From assembly GCA_030998015.1 (NCBI GenBank), contig JARWMV010000243.1:434001-498000 (forward strand): a stretch of 64,000 bases of DNA, written 5' to 3'. Below the pieces are notes generated by a model. The model saw nothing but the letters and a program-made list of their open reading frames with translations, made no database searches and was not told where the DNA came from. The DNA is from Ceratorhiza oryzae-sativae. Its lineage: Eukaryota; Basidiomycota; Agaricomycetes; Cantharellales; Ceratobasidiaceae. How positions within the stretch are numbered: position 1 is the stretch's first letter; every line of letters starts with the position of its first letter. This document shows positions 55,485 through 64,000 of the stretch, in pieces. Position numbers and translations under genes: made by a program.

Positions 55485-55958
55485 TCAAAATTTAGATATT
55501 ACTGTCTGCGGCAATAATCGTGGTGATTCGACGACGCGTTCCGCGAATCTTGTATGAATCAGCTTTACCGCCCAAGACATTGTTAGAGATATAAACCCGA
55601 TAGCTACACCTAACACTCCCCTCCATTCTTGTGTCGTATGCCCGTATTTATATTTATCCCAGATTGCAATTTCAGACAGGAAATCCGAACGCACCCAACA
55701 AGCTTTGCACTCCTCGATTAAACCAATGTTCCACAAGTTTTACACGTAGAAGCGAGTTCATAGCACAACTGACCAGGGTGAGTTCGAGCGCGGAGTGACA
55801 TCGACAATGCCAGGGCCGGTCGCTTCAACGCAAGACCAACGCTCGTCTACTATCCATGATACTGTGAATTCTTTGCCACACTCTACCAAACGCCGTTGAC
55901 AAGGCTCGTAGCTCTCTCCAGCCCATTGAACCGTCTTAATTGCTTGTCTGCCTAACAC
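55485..55958 (-). CDS. Possible small membrane protein gene (uncertain)
   Basis: Two coding-like stretches on the minus strand, about 55958-55775 (WAGESYEPCQRRLVECGKEF...) and 55730-55485 (...GVLGVAIGFISLTMSW..., one hydrophobic span, stop at 55485). They could be joined by an intron starting with GTCAGT near 55773. No ATG is visible for the first part, so a further upstream exon or decay must be assumed. It is convergent to the SNF2 gene. No family recognised. Confidence 0.28.
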
Positions 55959-56551
55959 AAATTACGTATCGGAAAAGAATGCTCCGCTTGAGCCGTACTT
56001 CCATTGTTGGCGAAAAGACAGACGATTGATGACAATGTCCGATTCATGATACTAGTTCGCATCCCCAGATGAACAGGCAGATGCGAATCGAATAGCAAGA
56101 AATAGGGTGGATTGAGGGAGCGGGGATGGCGAGAAGATGGATCGCATGAAGGCCGTCTGTTTTCGTGATTCTCAAATACTGTAGACACACATTTCAGCAT
56201 TACCCGAAAGAGTATTATTCCGTCTGATAGTTAAGTGGTGTGACCCGATATCGAAAGAGTTACAAGCATTTCCACTGAGCAGTATGTTGAGCGATGAGTA
56301 AATTCATGGACAATGGAAGACTTGTAGTCTTCCATTACTTCTGATTATCCAGATTTCAGAAAGACGTTAATTCAAATGACTACCGAGCTTGCGCTACACT
56401 CGCGGCCGCACAAGAATCGGCCTGGAATCGCAGAGAAAAGGGGTTAAATGAAAATGAATGACAGTTGAAACCGAGATTCACAGACAGATAGAAAGAAAAG
56501 AGCGGCATATGTTGAGTAAAGGAATAGGGGCATATGGGCGAGCGTATAGGC
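55959..56551. other. Intergenic, ending in family copy 3 3' flank
   Basis: From about 56,360 this is the shared 3' flank (TTCAAATGACTACC block). The rest shows no gene. Confidence 0.4.
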
Positions 56552-57454
56552 TCAGAGCAGGCCGAATCCAAAGACTCTGCGGCGTCGCATTCGGAGAGGG
56601 GCGTCAGAGAGGAGTCTGAGGCTGCTCTCGTCGTTCAGGTCGAGTCGCGCGGGGCGGGCGGGGTGAGCAATGGCTCGGCGAGATCGGGATCCGAACGGGC
56701 TGAAGCGGACGCTCGACTTGGCGTGTGTCCGTGTGGCCATTGTTGAGGTGGCCGCTTCGAACCCACGGTATACGTTGGCAACTCGAGGCCCAACTCCGGT
56801 GTGGCGGATGTGGTTCGGTTGGAACGCAGACTTGTTGTTGTAGTGGTCGATGATCTCCAATACTGGTTCAGGCCCATAGATGCGCATGAGGACACGAACC
56901 AGATCGAGGAAGTTGAGCAGTAGCTGGGTCTCTGACTCGGTGAACTTTGAGCCCTATGCGGTCTGGAGTTAGATGTAAATACAGCTGGAAGCATTGATAC
57001 TCACCCTCCAGTACAATGGATTCTCGCTGACTATACCGCTGGACATGTCGATGGCGAACAAGTCGAGGATGAGCCGGCGAGGAGCATCCTAGAATCGTAC
57101 TCAGGGGCCATTCAAATCGCGTGAATAGGGGCACGGCTCACCAAGGGAGAGTTGAAACGGAACTCGACTTCTTTGACTTTGTAGAGCGCGCATAGTGCAC
57201 TGACCTCATTGCGGAGCGAGAGAATCATCCAGGTGGTGATGGGATCGAGCTTTAGATGAGCACTCGAGTTCTACCACTGATATATCAACGTATATCCAGG
57301 ATAGAGGAGGGATCAGACTTACCATGAGTGCCATGACGTTCATGATCACTCCAGCCAAAAGCCAGCTTGGAGTGTCCTCGAGACCGAGCGAGCTCAGTGA
57401 GAACTTGATATGAGCCTCGAAGGCACCAGACGGACCAGAGAAGGCGGTAGACAT
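56552..57454 (-). CDS. Paralogous family copy 3 (unknown function)
   Basis: Exons 57323-57454, 57142-57270, 57005-57088 and 56552-56953; 248 aa. The structure is the same as copies 1 and 2 but on the opposite strand, 20 kb away. Exon 2 ends in Leu (TTG) with a GTGAGC donor instead of ATG|GTAAGC. The tail ends RMRRRRVFGFGLL. Open throughout. Function unknown. Confidence 0.78.
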
Positions 57455-58907
57455 AGTAGGTGAGCGATAAATTTGTAGAGTTGAGAGATTGGGCGAATAA
57501 GAGGTCTCTGAGAGTGAACGCAGGAGAGGGATATTGTTTCGTCCGCCACATGATTATATCCCAGTGTCGCTGAAAGGCTGGTCTAGTTGTTTACCTAAAC
57601 CATCAACGAATATTCCAGCGGACATTGAACAGACCACGGGAGTAAAGCAGAGCTGTGCAAAGGCGGTCGAATGATGGATGTGGGGTTTGGTCGTTGAAGA
57701 AGCAGTGAAGTGAAATTCAGGGTAGCACGCGGGGGATGTTTGCTGCTGTATGTAGGTCGGTCATTTCAAGCCAAACGACCAGTTCAGTCTCATTGCTGCG
57801 CTATGGCATTGGTCGGCTCAGTGCCAGAGGTGAGTGAAGAGCATGTTTATGGACACTGGTTTTGGTTGCCCTTGACCATGTAGGAGCAAGTTCGACCAGT
57901 TATTTAGCCAATCCACAGGATTGTCATTAACATTTGTACAGTTCGATAAATACGGCTCTTTGCAAGAGTGAATTTTGTGATGGTCTTGAATAATAATTAA
58001 GCGTGGCACCCATGTTGTCCGAATGACAGAGGAATCAATTCTGTTACAGGTGGGGTGCTGCGGCTGCCATAGTGTTTGATCATATGGTCATTCGATCGTG
58101 TCGCGATGAACAAACTCCGGGAAACTCGAAGTAGAAATGCTCGGATCATGTACGAATAATAATTATGTACTTCGAATGGTTGCGGCTATCATTATCCAAC
58201 AAAAAGCTAGCCAGAAGACAGTGGGTGGAGCATATGTGAGAACGGTGTGTGTGGCATGGATGAATACATTAAACCATGATACACCCTTCACGACTCCCAC
58301 AGACCTGTTAGGAGTCCCCACTATTTATGGCGGTTTTCATGAGTCGATCGGCTCCGACTTATGAAAACCGCCATAAGCAAGTGGCAACAACATTGACACC
58401 TATGCGCCTCGGGCCATATGGATGATGGTATTTTCTTGGCTCGCTCGTTTTATTGAAAAGGATTGATTTAGACCATCCTCAGACTTGACGACCCAAGGCT
58501 TGCGACTGTATATATGATGGGCATTTCTGGTTTTGTATGTGGCCCGTGACACAACGCAAATCATATTGAATTTCAATTGTCTAAAACACACCTTGCTATG
58601 TGCATACAGCATCTGATATTAAGCATCTGTTTATGCAACCCGACATGGTTTAGCTGGGTTGTTGGAAGGGCCCTTATCTAGTATTCAAATATACTATGTC
58701 GTGTATACTTATGAGAGAGACACGTTCATTCAAATGACTACCTAGATGCACTACACTTGTGGTCGCGCAACAATCGGTGTGGAATCAGAGAAAAACGGGG
58801 TAAATGAAAATGAGCGACAGTTGAAACCGAGGTTCACAGACAGATAGAAAGGAGAGAGAGGCATAGGTTGAGCAAAGGAATAGGGGCATATGGGTGAGCG
58901 TATGGGC
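57455..58907. other. Intergenic with copy 3 promoter and a long hairpin
   Basis: 57,455-57,730 is the conserved family promoter. A near-perfect 22-bp hairpin lies at 58325-58376. From about 58,620 to 58,907 is sequence shared with the flank of copy 5 (58,720-58,760 is the family 3' block). No gene supported. Confidence 0.5.
58325..58376. repeat. 22-bp inverted repeat, 8-nt loop
   Basis: The left arm 58325-58346 and right arm 58355-58376 pair at 21 of 22 positions (core TTATGGCGGTTTTCAT). It could be a transcript hairpin, a cruciform or a MITE-like end pair. Confidence 0.8.
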
Positions 58908-59805
58908 TCAGAAAAGGCCGAACCCAAAAGCTCGGCGGCGTCGCATTCGCAGAGGGGCGTCAGAGAGCAGTCTGAGGCTGCTCTCGTCGTTCAGATCGAT
59001 GCGTGTGGAGCCAGAACGTTGAACGACGACGGGGCGAGAGCGAGATGCGAACGGATTGAAGCGCATGCTCGATTTTGTGCGCTTTCGTGTGGCCATCGTT
59101 GAGGTAGCTGCTTCGAAGCCACGGTATACGTTAGCGACTCGAGGACCGATTCCAGTGTGGCGACGTGATTCGGTTGGAGCGCAGACTTGTTGTTATAGTG
59201 GTCAATGATCTCCAAAACTGGCTCGGGGCCATAGATGCGCATGAGGACACGGACCAGAGTGAGGAAGTTGAGCAGTAGCTGGATCTCTGACTCGGTGAAA
59301 TTTGAGCCCTAGGTACGGTCGATTTAGACATGACTATAGAAGAAAGTATTGACACTTACCCTCCAGTTCATTGAGCTCTGACTGACCACAGTGCTGGGCA
59401 TATTGATGGCGAACAGGTCGAGGATGAGCGGTGAGGAGCATCCTAGACTTGCACTCAGGGGCTATTCAATTTTCATGAATAGAGGCACGGCTTACCATGG
59501 GAGACTTGAAGCGGAACTCGACGTTTTTGACCTTGTAGAGCGCGCATAGTGCGCTGACCTCGTTGCGGAGCGAGAGAACCATCCAGGTGGTGATGGGGTC
59601 GAGCTTCAGATGCGCACTCGAGTTCTACCACCCATATTTCAACGTATATCCAGGATAGAGGGATCAGACTTACCATGAGTGCCATGACGTTCATGATCAC
59701 GCCAGCCAGAAGCCAGCTTGGAGTGTCCTCGAGACCGAGCGAGTTCAGTGAGAACTTGATATGAGCCTCGAAGTCGCCAGACGGACCAGAGAAGGCAGCA
59801 GACAT
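58908..59805 (-). pseudogene. Paralogous family copy 4, two frameshifts
   Basis: Exon 1 (59674-59805) and exon 2 (59496-59624) are intact. Exon 3 (59360-59442) is 83 nt instead of 84, with one base missing in the ...GAGC-GGTGAGG stretch near 59430. Exon 4 (58908-59308) is 401 nt instead of 402, with a base missing near 59162. The two losses do not cancel, so the product past exon 3 is scrambled. The splice sites and the promoter remain good, suggesting recent loss, unless the indels are sequence errors. Confidence 0.75.
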
Positions 59806-60731
59806 AGTGTATGGGCGATTAATTTGTAGAGTTGAGAGATTGGACGAATGAGAGGTCTGTGAGAGTAAGCGCGGAAGAGGGATATTGTTTCGTCCGCCAC
59901 ATGATTATATCCCAGTGTCGCTGAAAGGACGGTCCAGTTGTTTGCATAAATCACCAACGAATATTCCAGCGGACATTGAACAGACCACGGGAGTAAAGCA
60001 GAGCTGTGCAAAGGCGGTCGAATGATGGATGTGGGGTGAATTGGATTGGTCGTTGAAGAATCACCGAGGTGAAATTCAGGGTACAACGCGGGGGATGTTC
60101 TTGGCCGCATGTCAGTCAGCCACTCGCAGCAAAAGGGCCACATTTCTGTCTCGTTGATGCGCTAAGGCGTTAGTCGCATTAGTGCTAAAGCGTGAGTGTC
60201 GAGCATATTCGGAAGCCGGTTGTGGTTGCCCTTGGCCATGCAGGAGCGAGTTCGGGAGGTTATTTATCCAATCTACAGAATGACGGTAAGGTTTGTGCTA
60301 GGACAGTTCGACAATCCAAGCGCCTGAGGTTGTGTATATGATGAGCGTATTCTGTTTTTTTACGTAGCTGGTTACAAAATGTTAATTATTTTGCACTTTG
60401 ATCGTTTTAAACACGCCACGCTACGTGTGTGCGCTACTTGATAGTATGCGCATGTTTATGCAATCCCACATGGTCTAGTTGGGTCGTGGAGAGACATTCT
60501 CTATTATTCAAATATTCCATATCCTGCAGATTCATCAAAGAGACACGTTCATTCAAATGACTACCTAAGTTGCACTACACTTGTTGTCGCACAACAATCA
60601 GTGTGGAATCGCAGAAAAAAGGGATAAATGAAAATGAGTGACAGTTGAAACTGAGATTATCAGAACGATAGAAAGTGAAAAGTGGCATAGGTCGAGGAGA
60701 GGAATAGGGGCATATGGGTGAGCGTATGGGC
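59806..60731. other. Intergenic with copy 4 promoter and copy 5 3' flank
   Basis: 59,806-60,080 repeats the family promoter with GGGATAT...ATATCCC. 60,460-60,731 parallels the 58,630-58,907 flank. No gene. Confidence 0.5.
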
Positions 60732-61632
60732 TCAGAAAAGGCCGAACCCAAAAGCTCGGCGGCGTCGCATTCGCAGAGGGGCGTCAGAGAGCAGTCTGAG
60801 GCTGCTCTCGTCGTTCAGGTCGAGGCGTGTGGAGCGAGCCCGTTGAACCACGGCGGGGTGAGAGCGAGATGTGAACAGGTTGAAGCGCACTCTAGGCTTG
60901 GTATTTGTGCGGGTAGCCGTCGATGGGGTGGCCACTTCGAAACCGCAGTATGCGTTGGTGACTCGAGGTCCGACTTTGGTGTGGCGGATGTGGGTGGGCG
61001 GAAGAAGGAGCGAGGTCTTGTTGTAAGACACGACTTGCGCTATGGAAGAGGTCCCATAGCTGCGCATAAGAGCACGGACCAGGGCGAGGAAATTTAATAG
61101 CAGCTGCGTCTCTTCCTCGGTGAATTTAGAGCCCTGAGAAGTCCTAAATTAGCTGCGATAACAGCCGGTAGCATGAGCGCCTACCCGCCAGTACATGGGG
61201 TTCTTGCTGAGCATAGCACTAGACATATCGAGGGCAAAAAAGTCGACTATGAGCTGGTAAGGAGCGTCCTGCACTGGGATTCAGGGGCTATCCGACCCAC
61301 ATAAACAGACACCACTCACCAACGGAGAGTCGAAGTGGAACACGACATCGTCGATGTCGTAGACCGCGCACAATGCACTGACCTGGTTCCGGAGCGAGAG
61401 AATGGAGCGAGTGGTAATTGGGTCGAGCTTCAGATGAGCACTCGTGCCCTGTAGCTCGTATATCAGCATGTGCCTGAGATGGGACAAGAAGCGGACTTGC
61501 CATGACCGCCATGACGTTCGTGATCACACCAGCTAAGAGCCAGCTAGGAGTATCCTCAACAGCGAGTGAGCTCAGGGCGAGCTTGATATGACTCTCGAAG
61601 GCAGCAGAAGCATTGGAGTACACAGAAGGCAT
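60732..61632 (-). CDS. Paralogous family copy 5, diverged member
   Basis: Exons 61501-61632, 61320-61448, 61185-61268 and 60732-61133, with the same lengths and phases as copies 2 and 3; 248 aa. It is the most diverged copy: it opens MPSVYSNASAAFESHIKLAL, exon 2 starts GTSAHLKLDP, and exon 4 has RSYGTSSIAQVVSYNKTS. The tail from SLRLLSDAPLRMRRRR is almost unchanged, so the C-terminus is under stronger constraint or recent conversion. The first intron begins GCAAGT, a GC-AG intron where all other copies have GTAAGT. Function unknown. Confidence 0.76.
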
Positions 61633-63399
61633 AGCGTAAGAGTAATGAACTTGGTGAATTGGGATATTGGGCGAGTGGGAGATTTCTGAGTGAACGCGGA
61701 AGAGAGGATCCTCCGTCTACCGTACGATTATATCACAGCCTCGCTGAAAGGACGGTCCATTCGTTTGCAAAAGTAATCGACGATCATACCAGCGGACATT
61801 GAAATGGCCACAAGAGTAAACGAGAGCTACATAAAGATGGTCGAATGGTAGATGTGGGGTGAATTAGGGATTGGCCATTGTAGGAGAGAAGCAGCCCAAC
61901 CGTCAAATTCAGGGAAAAAGGCGGAGGGTATTTGCTACTGCGTGTCTGCCGATCACTCGGAGCCAAACGACTAGTTTAGTGTGAATGACGTGCCGAGTTG
62001 GGCCAAAGCCGAGCTATGGATACTGACGATGTTCTAGACGCTGGCTGTGGCTGTTCTTGGCTATCGCGGGAGGATATTGAGTGGTGCACTCGACCAAATG
62101 ATGATGTTGAGGTTTGCAAAGCTCGATAGATACAACTATGAAGAAGTATTTAACCTTTCAACGGCGGCCTGGCCACTCCAAGGGCGGATTTTCCTTGTCC
62201 AACAGCTAGGCGCAGGGATTTTGTTCAAGTGAAGTCGTGTAGCCGGCGGGTCATGCGTCAAGGGCAATCACCCAAGTCCTACAAGAAGACTGAGCATCGG
62301 GTCAACGATTGATCAAACCGTCCAACCTGGACGCTGACGCATTCTGAGTAATAAAATTGCGGATCGATCGGCGGCCTGTTCGGTCATAATCAAGATGAGG
62401 GGTCATCTCATAGTTGCGCATGTTTCGATACCGCCGAGAGCCGAAATAATTGGAAGATGCATTTGATTAGCGACATCCCGGGCAGCTAGTCGTCTAGAAT
62501 TGAGGTTTTGGTGTGTAATTCTCAAAGTTTGCATATCATTTGTAAATGCGACCAATAGATCATTGGTGATATCCAGCGGGACGAAGAAGCTCGCCGAGGC
62601 TGACTTCAAACGGACGAAAGAAATAGTAGGTCTGCGATGGTTTAGACGATGGGTGGTAGTAGGGACCTGGCTAGTCCTTGCGCTTATGGGCATCGTGGCT
62701 AATGACGTCATGATGGTCACTAAGACACCACAAGGCGTGGGAGCACGAGTTTACATCGGTGAACGCGATACTATGCCCCGAGTGGGATGAAATGGGCGGT
62801 TAATCTATGTGTTGACGGTGGTGTAGAAGACCCAGCGCGAGACTTTGGTTGCTGACGGAGATCGAAGCTTAGCGCTTGATTGTAGCACGTTGCTATCAAG
62901 GCACCATCATCGGATATCATGGATTTACCACGACATGCTCGAAGTCTTCCGCATTGCTCCTGCTAATCCCCCAAGATGTGGCTATCCAAAGCAGAGCGCA
63001 GTTGCGGCTTGCAGCCCCGAACAAGACCCATCGGACTCGTTCCCGTGGATGCGGGGTTCAAGCCGCGATCCGATGCCGCGCGGCTGTTGGCTCGGTATAT
63101 AAAATGCATCTAGCTCAGACGATCTCATCAAAAATAGTGGCCACTCGAGACCGATCACGATTCGCATAATAGTCTGGCGTATATGTTTTCCTAAACAGGC
63201 ACCCTTGGCTTTCTCGGAGAACGCGGCCACCTGGGCGAATAAATGCTCATCGAGCGGTCATTTCGGAAAACATGTAAGTTGTGTATTAATTTGCGATTCC
63301 GATTCGTGATGATCAATCTCAAGGCAGACACGCGTCCTCCAAGAACGCTGACACACGTGCGTATTCATCCTAGTTCTCCGTTGACAAATCCACGAGCGG
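61633..63399. other. 1.8-kb intergenic region
   Basis: The first ~200 bp is a diverged family promoter. Open stretches at 62,400-62,790 and 62,850-63,170 do not resemble known proteins. No gene supported. Confidence 0.4.
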
Positions 63400-64000
63400 A
63401 TGACTGAGCGCTGTACAGAGCTGAGCTCGATATATAATGCGCTTTGCACAAAGCGTTTCCACGATCCACGGTTGGACTCAATATGTTGTCTGCTCTTGTT
63501 CGCTGGCGCATCACTCATCGCAGCTGCCTCGGCCTCGTTCGCATCCTCCCCTATAGTCAAAGGAAGTCCCGGTTTATCCTATGTCGGCTTGAGGAATGTT
63601 ACCTCCGGAGAAGACTACTTCTTAGGCATACCTTTTGCTCAGCCGCCTCTGGGTTCCCTTAGGTTCAAACCGCCCGTACCATGGGTCCCAGGTAGTAGCA
63701 CAGTAGTGAATGCCACTCAGGCGGGCTTTAGTTGCGTTCAGCCGGCGATATTAACAACCAACGCCGTCTCCGAGGACTGTCTCACGTTGAACATATGTAT
63801 GTTTGCCTTCTCGTTTCACTCGGCACATAGACGAGTCTGATATTCAGCACAGGGAAACCCACGAATGTGACTGGGAAAATTCCGGTCATCGTCTGGATAT
63901 GTTTGTGGCCCTCACTTTCTGCTATAATTGCTACTAAATACACGCCTTATGAGCAGATGGCGGTGCTTTTTGGCTCGGGGATATTGCATCTTTTCCTGGT
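63400..64000 (+). CDS. Type-B carboxylesterase/lipase, 5' part
   Basis: Exons 63400-63796, 63853-63900 and 63957 to the window edge. A hydrophobic signal-like segment (CCLLLFAGASLIAAASASF, about residues 29-47) is followed by the carboxylesterase B opening: FLGIPFAQPPLGSLRF, the VSEDCLTLNIWKP Cys-Glu-Asp block, and VIVWIYGGAFWLGD (oxyanion-hole GG). The nucleophile elbow lies beyond the window. Likely a secreted ester hydrolase. The signal-like segment is preceded by ~28 residues from the only in-frame ATG, so a different first exon is possible. Confidence 0.8.

Noticed and set aside
1..64000. CRISPR arrays, operons, riboswitches
   Set aside because: No regularly spaced short repeats; the window is eukaryotic with spliced genes.

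Overview
The window looks like a repeat-rich chromosome segment of a filamentous basidiomycete (Agaricomycetes). The grounds are host genes with very short GT-AG introns (mostly 45-65 nt), Ty3-type LTR elements with chromodomain integrases, Zn2Cys6 and F-box genes, and CpG-depleted old repeats. Overall it resembles Rhizoctonia-type genomes, but no marker in the sequence fixes the genus.

Left part (1-26.4 kb): nested mobile elements. A nearly intact chromovirus, element A (500-7446, TSD TGAGG, minus strand), sits between two divergent genes: an unidentified two-exon gene running off the left edge, and a single-ORF gene (7975-9261) for a rolling-circle replication initiator (Rep) of the CRESS-DNA/geminivirus-genomovirus type. 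The Rep gene ends about 310 bp before a polypurine tract and the 3' LTR of another Ty3 element (C, 9571-10353), so the Rep module may lie inside a large LTR element that starts outside the window. From 10.35 to 26.4 kb are relics: element B (17805-24639, TSD GTAAG, with a C solo LTR inside), a truncated B copy (B2), three 1.3-kb D-family LTRs, an older Ty3-like element E that was the landing site, and a B solo LTR (TSD CACCT). Most of this block has lost its CpGs, and many pol stops look like CGA>TGA changes.

Middle (26.7-33 kb): housekeeping genes. These are CAC2 (CAF-1 p60 subunit, + strand) and, on the minus strand, DGK1 (CTP-dependent diacylglycerol kinase) and an SLC35/GDP-fucose-transporter-like nucleotide-sugar transporter.

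Right part (33.8-64 kb): five paralogues of an unrecognised ~248-aa, four-exon gene family frame the region. Two are on the + strand (33.8 and 36.1 kb) and three on the minus strand (57.5, 59.8 and 61.6 kb); the fourth carries two frameshifts. Between them lie an F-box/LRR-like gene, a RING protein, a DNA-binding-domain-only Zn2Cys6 gene that is a truncated paralogue of a complete Zn2Cys6 factor 6 kb away, a KPWE-motif peroxisomal protein divergent from that factor, and a SNF2/Rad5-16-type ATPase. A type-B carboxylesterase starts at the right edge.

Exon structures were worked out by eye from splice signals and reading-frame continuity. For CAC2, the transporter, the RING gene, both Zn2Cys6 genes, the KPWE gene and the SNF2 gene, the summed exons are divisible by three with one open frame.
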